A program made the translations under genes and the position numbers. Source: an uncultured Cytophagales bacterium (GTDB lineage Bacteria; Bacteroidota; Bacteroidia; Cytophagales; UBA9547). From it: 47,597 nucleotides of DNA. Each line of letters opens with the position of its first letter. The stretch's first letter is position 1. Location of the stretch: assembly GCA_945957555.1 (NCBI GenBank), contig CAMFLX010000019.1, positions 1-47,597 on the forward strand, given 5' to 3'. This document shows, piece after piece, positions 8,559-16,629 of the stretch. The notes beneath the pieces were generated by a model, which saw only the letters and a list, made by a program, of their open reading frames with translations, was not told the origin of the DNA and ran no database searches.

Positions 8559-8948
8559 TTATAGATTTGTCTGTATCTTTTGCGCAATCGCTATAAATTC
8601 CTCCTTACTCAGCTTCAACTTTGCTTTCGAAAAATCTATATCATGAGCTGAATATAGAGGAACCAAGTGAATATGTGTATGAGGAACCTCTAGACCAATA
8701 ACGGCAACACCAATACGCAAGCAAGGAATAGATTTTTTAATGGCTAAAGCTATTTTCTTACTGAATAGATGCAAGCCAGAGAAGGTATCATCATCCAAAT
8801 CAAATATATAATCAACCTCTTGCTTAGGTATTACTAAAACGTGACCTTCTGCTAAAGGGTTAATATCCAAAAAAGCGAAATACCTATCGTCTTCCGCAAT
8901 TTTATAACATGGGATTTGCCCTGCTATAATTTTAGAAAAAATGGTCAT
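8559..8948 (-). CDS. HIT family nucleotide hydrolase/transferase
   Basis: A 129-residue histidine-triad protein. It has the family start [20 protein letters not shown], the core [20 protein letters not shown] and the active-site triad [12 protein letters not shown] proteins of this branch (HinT-like) hydrolyse purine nucleoside phosphoramidates such as aminoacyl-adenylates; the physiological substrate in Bacteroidota is not established. It sits between greA (34 nt upstream) and hslV (2 nt downstream), consistent with one transcript. Confidence 0.95.
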   Translation of the reverse strand: MTIFSKIIAGQIPCYKIAEDDRYFAFLDINPLAEGHVLVIPKQEVDYIFDLDDDTFSGLHLFSKKIALAIKKSIPCLRIGVAVIGLEVPHTHIHLVPLYSAHDIDFSKAKLKLSKEEFIAIAQKIQTNL

Positions 8949-8982
8949 GAAAATGAGATTATCTTATTGGAATGATATTTAT

Positions 8983-9459
8983 CTAGAGGCTAATATCGAG
9001 CACTTCAAATTTCACAACTCCAGCAGGCACATTAATATCAGCGGTGTCACCAACTTTTTTACCTAACAATCCTTTGCCTATGGGAGATTTTACGGAGATT
9101 TTTCCAGATTTCAAGTCGGCTTCTTCTTCAGCTACCAACATATAAGTAACCGTTTGTTTGTTGGCTACATTTTGAAGTTTCACCTTTGTTAGTATAGACA
9201 CCTTACTTGTATCAATTGTTGATTCATCTATAACCCTTGCATTGGCAACCAAATCTTCAAGTTTAGAAATCTTCAATTCCAACAAGCCTTGGGCATCTTT
9301 AGCTGCATCGTACTCGGCATTTTCGCTTAAGTCTCCCTTATCACGCGCTTCCGCAATCTGCTTAGCCATATCAGAGCGACCTTTTGATTTTAGCGCTTGC
9401 AATTCGTCTTTAAGCTTTTTTAACCCTTCTTCTGTATAATACGACAACTTACTACTCAT
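8983..9459 (-). CDS. greA: Transcription elongation factor GreA
   Basis: A 158-residue cleavage factor that rescues backtracked RNA polymerase by entering the secondary channel and stimulating transcript hydrolysis. Residues 1-75 form the coiled-coil finger with the acidic tip LSENAEYDAAKDAQG; residues 80-158 form the FKBP-like domain (SILTKVKLQN, then SPIGKGLLGKKVGD and FEVLDI). Length is normal. First gene of the greA-HIT-hslV run. A complete intrinsic terminator lies only about 14 nt before the ATG, so expression may depend on read-through of, or initiation around, that hairpin. Confidence 0.97.
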   Translation of the reverse strand: MSSKLSYYTEEGLKKLKDELQALKSKGRSDMAKQIAEARDKGDLSENAEYDAAKDAQGLLELKISKLEDLVANARVIDESTIDTSKVSILTKVKLQNVANKQTVTYMLVAEEEADLKSGKISVKSPIGKGLLGKKVGDTADINVPAGVVKFEVLDISL

Positions 9460-9472
9460 ATGTGTAATTAAT

Positions 9473-9500
9473 AAAAAAGAACGGCTTGTTTAAGCCGTTC
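9473..9500 (-). terminator. Intrinsic terminator immediately before greA
   Basis: On the minus strand GAACGGCTT (9500-9492) pairs with AAGCCGTTC (9487-9479) around a 4-nt loop and is followed by six U. It is a complete Rho-independent terminator. It could end the transcript of the acidic-protein gene upstream, or, if greA is transcribed from the candidate promoter at 9512-9538, act as a leader attenuator. Confidence 0.85.
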
Positions 9501-9511
9501 CCCTTGTTTCA

Positions 9512-9538
9512 CAAAGTTAATATATTTTTTTTAACAAA
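9512..9538 (-). promoter_or_regulatory. Candidate greA promoter
   Basis: On the minus strand TAACTTTG (9519-9512) matches the Bacteroidota -7 consensus TAnnTTTG exactly. A TTTG (9538-9535) lies upstream with a 15-nt spacer, shorter than the usual 17-23, so the call is tentative. Initiation here would place the terminator hairpin inside the greA leader. Confidence 0.4.
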
Positions 9539-9543
9539 TGGAA

Positions 9544-9879
9544 TTAATATTCATCAAATCCGCTATCATAAGAAGACTTCTCATCACTACCCCAATCATC
9601 ATCATCTCCAAGCTCATCATCTCCCCATTTATCGAGATCATCAGAGTCGTCATCTAAATCACCTTTATCCCATTTATCTTCAAAATCTGAACGGAACGAC
9701 ATTTCATCTTCTTCTAATTCAAGATCACGTACGATCTGCTCGGTCAGACCTGTTCTCTTTAAGGCTTCGGGTCTACTTACACCAGCATCTACCAAGGTTT
9801 TGAATGCATCATAACTTGCATACATCCCTTCATCACTGAAGTCTAAATCATCCTCAATCGGCTCTATGGGCTCTTTCAT
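9544..9879 (-). CDS. Small strongly acidic hypothetical protein
   Basis: A 111-residue cytoplasmic protein with no signal peptide. The N-terminal half could form a small helical domain (YASYDAFKTLVDAGVSRPEALKRTGLTEQIVRDLELEED). The C-terminal half is dominated by Asp/Trp/Gly (KWDKGDLDDDSDDLDKW, then DDELGDDDDWG) and is probably disordered. I do not recognise the family. ATG at 9879 is used because the longer frame begins with TTG. It is closed by the terminator at 9473-9500. Acidic proteins of this sort can mimic nucleic acid or bind basic partners, but nothing here shows that. Confidence 0.75.
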   Translation of the reverse strand: MKEPIEPIEDDLDFSDEGMYASYDAFKTLVDAGVSRPEALKRTGLTEQIVRDLELEEDEMSFRSDFEDKWDKGDLDDDSDDLDKWGDDELGDDDDWGSDEKSSYDSGFDEY

Positions 9880-9926
9880 TGGAAACAAATTTATTCAACA
9901 ACAAAAATAACAATATTAACCTTTCT

Positions 9927-10871
9927 TTAAAACGAATTCTGTTGATTTTTTAAATGCCCTATCAGCTTATTAAAGATTACCTTACTTATTTTCTCATAAG
10001 ACTCTACACTCCAACCAGCTACATGAGGTGTAAAAACCACGCGATCATTATCAACTAAATAATCAAAATACTCCTGTTGGTTTTTTGACAAAGTTTTGAT
10101 CTTTTCGTTCTCAAAGACATCTAAACACGCACCTAATACTTTGCCAGATGCTAAGGCATTCACTAAAGCTCCAGTATCAACAACCTCACCTCGTGCTACG
10201 TTTATTAAATAAATGTTCTTTTGGAACCTATTGATAAAAGTCTCATCAACCCATTTCTTATTAAAATCATCCAATGGTATATGGAGCGAAACAATGTCAG
10301 CCTTTTCAAATATCGTTTCAAGTTCTGCCTTTTTTACAAATTCAAATGGATTGGGCTTATCCTTCTTGTCATAATATAGCACTTCACAGTCAAACCCCTG
10401 TAAACGTTGTGCAAAAGCTGTCCCCATATTACCATATCCAATAATTGCAACAGTCTTACCATTTAATTCAACTCCACGACCCGCTTCCCTATCCCAGTCT
10501 TTCTTTTTAAGTCTCCAGTTGGATATATTGATTTTATTAAGCAAACACAACAACATCCCTAAGGTATGCTCTCCCAAGGTATCCCTATTGGCTTCAGCTG
10601 CATTAAACACTTCAATTTTCTGTGAAAATGCCTGAACAATGTCTATATTATCAAGGCCTGCACCAGCCCTACAAATATATTTTAACTTTCTGGCTTTTTT
10701 AATCAGATCCTTGTCTATCAATTTATTTCTAACAACGAGTCCCTCGTAATTAGATATAATACTGCCCAAAATATCAATCTGAATTTCAGGGACATAATCA
10801 TATTCTATGCCCTGACCATCAAACAGTTCAAACAGAACCGGATGTACTTGATCTATAACTATAAACTTCAT
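9927..10871 (-). CDS. D-isomer-specific 2-hydroxyacid dehydrogenase (phosphoglycerate dehydrogenase-like)
   Basis: A 314-residue NAD-dependent dehydrogenase. The outer substrate-binding domain comes first (FIVIDQVHPVLFELF, then YICRAGAGLDNID). The Rossmann fold has AIIGYGNMGTAFAQRL; the catalytic Arg lies in NVARGEVVD, the Glu in LDVFENEKI and the His in TPHVAGWS. The sequence resembles serine-pathway phosphoglycerate dehydrogenases without the C-terminal ACT domain, but the substrate cannot be fixed from sequence. ATG at 10871 is chosen because homology begins there; the 42 extra upstream codons are AT-rich and not protein-like. It is separated from the acidic-protein gene by 47 nt on the same strand. 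Confidence 0.92.
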   Translation of the reverse strand: MKFIVIDQVHPVLFELFDGQGIEYDYVPEIQIDILGSIISNYEGLVVRNKLIDKDLIKKARKLKYICRAGAGLDNIDIVQAFSQKIEVFNAAEANRDTLGEHTLGMLLCLLNKINISNWRLKKKDWDREAGRGVELNGKTVAIIGYGNMGTAFAQRLQGFDCEVLYYDKKDKPNPFEFVKKAELETIFEKADIVSLHIPLDDFNKKWVDETFINRFQKNIYLINVARGEVVDTGALVNALASGKVLGACLDVFENEKIKTLSKNQQEYFDYLVDNDRVVFTPHVAGWSVESYEKISKVIFNKLIGHLKNQQNSF

Positions 10872-10990
10872 CTGAATAATACTGCTATCATAACTGATAG
10901 TAAATATTTGTAAAAATATAAAGATAACATCTTGGCGGATATCAAAACTAATATTTATGGTATTTCTGAAATAAATGCATAAAATGCGAT

Positions 10991-11027
10991 AAAGCAAAAA
11001 GCCGAGCGTTGCTCGGCTTTTTGCTTT
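10991..11027. terminator. Strong bidirectional intrinsic terminator
   Basis: A perfect 17-bp inverted repeat (AAAGCAAAAAGCCGAGC, 3-nt loop GTT, then its complement) with T-runs on either strand. It ends the DUF1573 gene pair on the minus strand and insulates the hydroxyacid dehydrogenase gene. Confidence 0.92.
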
Positions 11028-11044
11028 TATGATAATCTCAATAT

Positions 11045-11821
11045 TTATTTACCAAATGGCACAGAGCTCCCTCCTTCATTCAATATTGTTTTCTTGTTCA
11101 ATGTTTCAACAACAACCGCTTTAAGCGTGATTTTCGCAGGTTCTTTAGTGATATCATTTGACTTGATGGTCAAAACGTCAGTGACATCATTGCTACCTGT
11201 GGGATTATAAGTAATCTTTAAAGTCGCAGACTGTCCCGCCTTAAGTTCTGGCTTAGACAACTCAGAAGTGATACAATTACACACTGAATTAAATTCAGAA
11301 ATTTTAAGAACACCCTTTCCTGCATTTTTCACCGTAAACTTTTGAGTTACCTTTTGGCCTCTTTCAACTTTCCCAAACGAATAGGCCGTTTTATCAAGGA
11401 CCAATATTGGTGAAGCATCTAGTTGCTCCTTGGTATACACTGGTTTCTCTTCTGGTTTCACAACAGTTCCCCTGATGAACAGAGTTTTACTAGGCTCAGC
11501 GGTATTGTTGTAAGTAATGGTGATACTTTTATTGAATTGACCCATTCTTCCTGCGGTATTATAGATGGCCTTTACAAAACCTTTACCGCCTGGCTTGATT
11601 GTATCTTTTGACCACTCAGGCACAGTGCAACCACATGAAGCTTGTGCATGGCTGATGACTAAAGGTTCGTTCCCAACGTTGGTAAACTCAAATGAGTAAA
11701 TGGCCTGTGGACCTTCAGGAACTTCTCCAAAATCGTATGACTCTGAAGCAAATTTAAAAGCTGGCTGTGCAAATAAATTTGCAAGGCCAAGAACTAGTGT
11801 GGATAAGATTAATTTTTTCAT
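11045..11821 (-). CDS. Exported protein with two DUF1573 domains
   Basis: A 258-residue protein with signal peptide (MKKLILSTLVLGLANLFAQ). Two immunoglobulin-like DUF1573 domains follow. The first (about 24-125) has FKFASESYDFGEVPEG, FTNVGNEPLVI and SCGCTVPEW; the second (about 142-245) has YSFGKVERGQ, VKNAGKGVLKI and VCNCITSEL. Each carries a CxC motif at the same place, typical of the family and possibly a metal or disulphide site. DUF1573 proteins are abundant in Bacteroidota envelopes; their function is unknown. It lies 26 nt downstream of a one-domain paralogue on the same strand and ends at the strong terminator. Confidence 0.88.
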   Translation of the reverse strand: MKKLILSTLVLGLANLFAQPAFKFASESYDFGEVPEGPQAIYSFEFTNVGNEPLVISHAQASCGCTVPEWSKDTIKPGGKGFVKAIYNTAGRMGQFNKSITITYNNTAEPSKTLFIRGTVVKPEEKPVYTKEQLDASPILVLDKTAYSFGKVERGQKVTQKFTVKNAGKGVLKISEFNSVCNCITSELSKPELKAGQSATLKITYNPTGSNDVTDVLTIKSNDITKEPAKITLKAVVVETLNKKTILNEGGSSVPFGK

Positions 11822-11847
11822 TTCTAATTTATATTTTAATACTTTAA

Positions 11848-12402
11848 TTACTTCGCCTGAGCTGGTGCTTGTTTCTTTTGAGTTCCTTTGTTATTCGTAG
11901 CCTTGGGACTAGCGTTTGATGAAACTTTCTTTTGTTGTGGCGCCTTTTTGTTTGATGGCACTTTTTTCACTTCTTCTTTCTTTGTTGTTTGAGAAGAAGG
12001 CGTAGTCGACTTAACTTCTTCCTTTTTAGCAGTATCGGCAGCAAAAACTTCCCCAACAAACTTAATCTGTTTGGAAGACTCCAAGGCATCAGAACTTATG
12101 GTTAAATACTTAGTAAACGCACCAACTCTTCCTCTTGTAGCATATTTGGCCAAAATACGACCAGTAGCACCTGGCTGTATAGCCTCAGCCGGCCATTTTG
12201 GAACAGTGCACCCACAAGAAGGCTGTACATTAGAAATTTTTATGGGTTGATCACCTACGTTCGTAAACTGGAATTCATAGGCGATACTATCACCTTCGGG
12301 CACTTTACCAAAATCATGCGTCTCTTCCACAAATTTAAAATTGCCTTGAGAAAACGCTCCTGTGGCAATAATAGAACTAAGTAAGATTAAGATCTTCTTC
12401 AT
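11848..12402 (-). CDS. Exported DUF1573 protein with lysine-rich tail
   Basis: A 184-residue protein with signal peptide (MKKILILLSSIIATGAFSQ). One DUF1573 domain spans about 22-120 (FKFVEETHDFGKVPEG, FTNVGDQPIKI, SCGCTVPKW, GRVGAFTKYLTI). The last 60 residues are a low-complexity basic tail rich in Lys, Ala, Pro, Ser and Gln, probably disordered, which could bind an acidic surface polymer or nucleic acid. It is a paralogue of the next gene downstream and probably its operon partner. ATG at 12402 is well supported by the signal peptide. Confidence 0.88.
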   Translation of the reverse strand: MKKILILLSSIIATGAFSQGNFKFVEETHDFGKVPEGDSIAYEFQFTNVGDQPIKISNVQPSCGCTVPKWPAEAIQPGATGRILAKYATRGRVGAFTKYLTISSDALESSKQIKFVGEVFAADTAKKEEVKSTTPSSQTTKKEEVKKVPSNKKAPQQKKVSSNASPKATNNKGTQKKQAPAQAK

Positions 12403-12502
12403 TGTTATGTTTTTCTTATTTACATTTCAAATAGCATACCAAAAGTTCAGAGGTATCTAATATTGCAAATTAAAAATAAAGAGGCTTGAAAAGCAATAAA
12501 TA

Positions 12503-12533
12503 TTTTAGCTAAAATGGTTTTTTCTTATTTTTG
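12503..12533 (+). promoter_or_regulatory. Candidate promoter of the fused E1 gene
   Basis: TATTTTTG at 12526-12533 fits the Bacteroidota -7 element TAnnTTTG, with a weak TTTT-type -33 element at about 12503-12506, 19 nt upstream. Expected initiation near 12540, about 28 nt before the ATG. Confidence 0.4.
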
Positions 12534-12568
12534 GGAAAATTTATAACTGCCGTCAAGCATAAATATAA

Positions 12569-14959
12569 ATGGTATTAAAGGAGAAAGTGGTTGTAAGCCA
12601 AATAATTGAAGATTACAAAATCGCGGTATTAAGTAGAGAATCCTCCCTTATGGGCCGAAAAGAGGTATTTATGGGGAAAGCGAAGTTTGGAATATTTGGC
12701 GATGGGAAGGAAGTGGCACAGTTGGCCATGGCTAGGGCCTTTAAACCAGGAGATTGGCGATCTGGATATTATAGGGATCAGACTTTTATGTTTGCTATAG
12801 GTGAACTAAATGTTGAACGTTTCTTTGCGCAGTTATATGCACATGCAGACTTGGAACATGAGCCTTTTACAGGTGGCCGATTAATGAACGTGCACTTTGC
12901 ATCTAGATTTTTGGATCAAAATGGCAATTGGCTCAATCAAACCGTACTAAAGAACTCAACAGCTGATGTTTCGTGCACTGCCGCACAAATGCCACGCTTG
13001 GTTGGCTTGGCTTATGCATCCAAATTGTACAGGCAAAACCCTGCACTGGCGTCAATGAACCAGTTCTCCATCAATGGAAACGAAGTTGGCTTTGGAACTA
13101 TTGGGGATGCATCTACCTCTGAAGGCATTTTCTTTGAAGCAATTAATGCCGCTGGAGTTTTACAAATACCTATGTTAGTGTCTATATGGGATGACGCCTA
13201 TGGGATATCAGTGCCCAAAAAGTATCAAACAACAAAAGAGGACATTTCCATTGTATTAGAAGGTTTCAGAAGAACCGAAACGGAAGATGGCTTTGACATA
13301 TACAGAGTAAAAGGCTGGGATTACCAAGAATGTTTGGATGTTTACTTGAAAGCTACTGATATAGCCAGAAATGAGCATGTCCCTTCTATCATTCACGTTT
13401 TAGAAATCACTCAACCACAGGGGCATTCTACTTCTGGATCACACGAACGTTACAAATCAAAGGAACGTTTGGCTTGGGAAAAAGAATATGACTGCAACAG
13501 AAAAATGCGAGAATGGATTCTTGACAATGATTTCAGTACTGAAGCTGAACTCTTAACTCTTGAAAAAGAAACTAAAGAAATCGTCATTCAAGGCCGAAAT
13601 AAGGCTTGGGCAGAATATCAGGCTTGGCTTAAGGAAGACAGGGAAAAGGCTATTTTCTTCTTTGACTTAGCAAAAGAAGAGTCGTCACAAAAGGAGAAAC
13701 TGGCTGAAGTTCGCGCAGAACTTGAAAAAGCAGTTTTCCCTACAAGATGCGATGATGTAAAAGCGGTGAGAAAGGCTCTAAGATACATGACTCATGAAGA
13801 TCATGAAGCCAAAAAAGGGCTATTGAAATGGCTTGAAAGGGTACTGGCACAAAGTCATGAACGCTACAATTCCAAATTATACTGCGAAACTGAAAATTCA
13901 GCTTTAAACATTAAGGAAATACGACCCGAATACGATGAGAGCAGTCCACTCATGGACGGACGCGAGATTTTAGGTGCATGTTTTGATGCCGCGCTTAAAA
14001 ACGATAAACGTGTGATTGCTTTTGGCGAAGATGTAGGTAATATAGGTGATGTAAACCAAGCTTTCGCAGGACTTCAGGAGAAACATGGCGTAATGAGGGT
14101 TACTGATACTGGTATCAGAGAAACGACGATTGTTGGCCAAGGCATAGGCGCTGCACTTAGGGGATTGAAACCTATCGCAGAAATACAATATTTAGATTAC
14201 ATTTACTACACAATCCAAACACTAGCTGATGATGTTTCTTGCTTACACTACAGAACTAAAGGAGGACAAATATGCCCCCTTATCATTAGAACACGTGGTC
14301 ATAGGCTAGAAGGTGTATGGCATAGTGGCTCTCCCATAGCCATGATCATCAATGCTGTGCGTGGCATGTATGTTTTAGTGCCTCGCAACATGACCCAAGC
14401 GTCTGGCATGTATAATACTATGCTCAAAAGTGATGATGCAGCAATTATTATTGAATGCTTAAGTGGTTACAGGCTCAAAGAAAGACTACCCAACAATATC
14501 GGAACGTTCACAATTCCACTAGGGATCCCCGAGACCTTGAGAAATGGTACTGACATGACAATAGTTACGTATGGCACTATGTGCAAAATTGTAATGGAAG
14601 CATGCGCTCAACTTGACGAGTTTGGCATTTCCTGCGAAGTCATTGATATACAAACGATCTTGCCTTTTGATATCCATCATTCAATAGTGGAATCGGTAAA
14701 AAGAACCAATAGAGTTATATTTGCGGACGAAGACACTCCAGGAGGAGCAACTGCATACATGATGCAACAAGTATTGGAAGTCCAAGAGGGCTATAAATAT
14801 TTGGATTCAAAACCTGTAACAGTCACAGCAAAGGCACACAGGCCTGCTTATGCCAACGATGGCGACTACTTTTCTAAGCCTAGTGCCGAAGATGTGTTTG
14901 AAGCCGCCTATAACATCATGGTAGAGGTAAAGCCTGACACTTATCACAAAATTTATTGA
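12569..14959 (+). CDS. 2-oxoacid dehydrogenase E1, fused alpha and beta subunits (branched-chain type)
   Basis: A 796-residue thiamine-diphosphate enzyme joining what are usually two subunits of the branched-chain 2-oxoacid dehydrogenase complex. Residues about 1-360 are E1-alpha (EVAQLAMARAFKPGDWRSGYYRDQ, then GDASTSEGIFFEAINAAG). Residues about 455-790 are E1-beta (ALKNDKRVIAFGEDVG, ETTIVGQGIGAALRG, EIQYLDYIYY, IIRTRG). The ThDP motif starts GDA and ends WDDAYGIS, with Asp-Asp where Asn-Asn or Asn-Gln is usual. The complex decarboxylates branched-chain 2-oxoacids, supplying iso- and anteiso-fatty acid primers. No E2 or E3 gene is in the window. It is followed after 8 nt by the PfkB kinase gene. 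Confidence 0.92.
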   Translation: MVLKEKVVVSQIIEDYKIAVLSRESSLMGRKEVFMGKAKFGIFGDGKEVAQLAMARAFKPGDWRSGYYRDQTFMFAIGELNVERFFAQLYAHADLEHEPFTGGRLMNVHFASRFLDQNGNWLNQTVLKNSTADVSCTAAQMPRLVGLAYASKLYRQNPALASMNQFSINGNEVGFGTIGDASTSEGIFFEAINAAGVLQIPMLVSIWDDAYGISVPKKYQTTKEDISIVLEGFRRTETEDGFDIYRVKGWDYQECLDVYLKATDIARNEHVPSIIHVLEITQPQGHSTSGSHERYKSKERLAWEKEYDCNRKMREWILDNDFSTEAELLTLEKETKEIVIQGRNKAWAEYQAWLKEDREKAIFFFDLAKEESSQKEKLAEVRAELEKAVFPTRCDDVKAVRKALRYMTHEDHEAKKGLLKWLERVLAQSHERYNSKLYCETENSALNIKEIRPEYDESSPLMDGREILGACFDAALKNDKRVIAFGEDVGNIGDVNQAFAGLQEKHGVMRVTDTGIRETTIVGQGIGAALRGLKPIAEIQYLDYIYYTIQTLADDVSCLHYRTKGGQICPLIIRTRGHRLEGVWHSGSPIAMIINAVRGMYVLVPRNMTQASGMYNTMLKSDDAAIIIECLSGYRLKERLPNNIGTFTIPLGIPETLRNGTDMTIVTYGTMCKIVMEACAQLDEFGISCEVIDIQTILPFDIHHSIVESVKRTNRVIFADEDTPGGATAYMMQQVLEVQEGYKYLDSKPVTVTAKAHRPAYANDGDYFSKPSAEDVFEAAYNIMVEVKPDTYHKIY

Positions 14960-14967
14960 CGAATTAG

Positions 14968-15966
14968 GTGAAGGCTAATACAGAATTCATAAAAAGAGCA
15001 TTTCAAAGCCAAAAAGTATTGATCATCGGAGACGTGATGATCGATTCATACATATGGGGAAAAGTAGATCGCATTTCTCCAGAAGCACCAGTGCCTATTG
15101 TTAATGTAAAAACTAGAGAACAAAGACTTGGAGGAGCGGCAAATGTCGCACTTAACATCCAATCTCTTGGTGCTGAGCCTATACTTTGTGCTGTGATCGG
15201 TAGTGACATCGATGGAAGCGCATTTTTAGACTTACTCAGGAACAACCAATTAAAGACTGAAGGAATTATTTCTAGCGATCAAAGGATCACAACTATTAAG
15301 CATAGGATCATCTCCGGGTCTCAACACATCCTAAGGGTAGATCAAGAAATCGACACTCCAATCTCTAATAAAGAGACTTCTTTACTCCTTGAAAAGATTA
15401 ATGCTATCATCAAACAACAGAAAATTGACGTAGTAATTTTTGAAGACTATGATAAAGGAGTAATTACTGAAAAGCTCATCACTGAAACCATTTCAACTTG
15501 CAAGGACAATAACATACCAGTGATTGTTGATCCCAAAAAACGGAATTTCTTAACATACAAAAACGTAACACTCTTTAAACCAAACCTCAAAGAACTTAGG
15601 GAAGGACTGAAAAAAGAGATAAATCCATCACAAGTAAACGAGATAAAGGAAGCCGTAGGAGAATTAATCCAAATCCTAAACGCAGATGCAGCCTTTATCA
15701 CGCTTTCTGAGCATGGGGTATACTTACAAGACCAAGAAGTATCACATCATGTAAAAGCACATAAGAGAGAGATAGCCGATGTCTCTGGCGCTGGCGATAC
15801 TGTAGTAAGTGTAGCAGCCCTATGCTTAGGCGCAGGCCTAGATCACAAACTTCTTGCAGAATTATCAAATTTAGCTGGTGGCATTGTTTGCGAAAAAGTT
15901 GGCGTGGTGCCCATTACCATCAATGAACTCATACAAGAAGCTGCGAGTATTGGTATTATATCATAA
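14968..15966 (+). CDS. PfkB-family kinase, heptose-7-phosphate kinase type (RfaE1/HldE N-terminal)
   Basis: A 332-residue ribokinase-fold sugar kinase. Signatures are VLIIGDVMIDSYIWGKVDRISPEAP, RLGGAANVALNIQSLGAEP, VDPKKRNFLTYKNVTLFKPN, ITLSEHGVYL and the catalytic-Asp anion hole DVSGAGDTVVS. The first of these is characteristic of the kinase half of HldE, which makes heptose-1,7-bisphosphate for ADP-heptose and lipopolysaccharide core. The nucleotidyltransferase half of HldE is absent. The start is GTG at 14968, 8 nt after the stop of the E1 gene; no ATG fits upstream of the conserved start of the fold. Substrate is inferred from the family. Confidence 0.87.
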   Translation: MKANTEFIKRAFQSQKVLIIGDVMIDSYIWGKVDRISPEAPVPIVNVKTREQRLGGAANVALNIQSLGAEPILCAVIGSDIDGSAFLDLLRNNQLKTEGIISSDQRITTIKHRIISGSQHILRVDQEIDTPISNKETSLLLEKINAIIKQQKIDVVIFEDYDKGVITEKLITETISTCKDNNIPVIVDPKKRNFLTYKNVTLFKPNLKELREGLKKEINPSQVNEIKEAVGELIQILNADAAFITLSEHGVYLQDQEVSHHVKAHKREIADVSGAGDTVVSVAALCLGAGLDHKLLAELSNLAGGIVCEKVGVVPITINELIQEAASIGIIS

Positions 15967-16059
15967 ATCGAATAATCATAATATTTTAATACGACCCTTT
16001 GTATTTAACATCGAAATAGTTGTAATTAGTACTAAAATCATTTAAACAAAATATACCTT

Positions 16060-16584
16060 ATGTTAGATCAAATTTTAAATTCAGAACATAATCAGTTGTT
16101 TGACATTGTCAAAAACTTCTCAGGAGTAAGTGATGACCAAAATGAAGCCGCCACTACCGTAGTCAAAGATACAATCGTAAGTTCTCTTACTCAACAAGCA
16201 CAGTCAGGAGATCTCAGTGGCATTATGGAGATGTTTTCTGGTAGCCAGACGGATCTTAATTCCCCTGCAGCTTCGGGACTATCTAGCAACATCATACAAA
16301 ATCTTGTTGGCAAATTAGGGATCAGCCAAGGCAACGCCTCTGGCTTAGTTCAACAAATACTTCCAGTGGTTATGAACATGTTTAACAACAAAGCCAGTGC
16401 CGCGCAAAGTAGCGGGCTTGACATCGGTAGCCTGATCGGACAGTTTGTTGGAGGCAATCAAAGCAATAATCTTGACATAACATCTGTGTTAAGTATGTTT
16501 ACCAACAATTCTGGTGGCGGGCAAACCAATAATGATGGTTTTGGGGTAGATGACCTCATGAACATCGGGAAAAAATTCTTCTAA
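16060..16584 (+). CDS. DUF937-like low-complexity protein
   Basis: A 174-residue protein without a signal peptide. The sequence is rich in Gly, Ser, Asn and Gln with recurring hydrophobic helices (IIQNLVGKLGISQGNASGLVQQILPVVMNMF, in two blocks; SLIGQFVGG; SVLSMFTNN), the pattern of DUF937/YidB-like proteins of unknown function. The C-terminus reads DDLMNIGKKFF. The gene is 93 nt after the kinase gene and ends at a clear terminator at 16592-16620, so it may form its own transcript. I cannot assign a function. Confidence 0.75.
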   Translation: MLDQILNSEHNQLFDIVKNFSGVSDDQNEAATTVVKDTIVSSLTQQAQSGDLSGIMEMFSGSQTDLNSPAASGLSSNIIQNLVGKLGISQGNASGLVQQILPVVMNMFNNKASAAQSSGLDIGSLIGQFVGGNQSNNLDITSVLSMFTNNSGGGQTNNDGFGVDDLMNIGKKFF

Positions 16585-16591
16585 GAACTAC

Positions 16592-16627
16592 AAAGCCTCT
16601 AAGCGAGTTAGAGGCTTTTCTTTTTTT
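16592..16627 (+). terminator. Intrinsic terminator between DUF937-like gene and bioF-like gene
   Basis: AAAGCCTCTAA (16592-16602), 5-nt loop, TTAGAGGCTTT (16608-16618), followed by TTCTTTTTTT. A textbook Rho-independent terminator whose U-run ends 3 nt before the next gene's ATG. Confidence 0.9.
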
Positions 16628-16629
16628 AT

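Noticed and set aside
10872..10997. 42-codon upstream extension of the hydroxyacid dehydrogenase
   Set aside because: Hydrophobic AT-rich translation without similarity to the fold; runs into the terminator at 10991.
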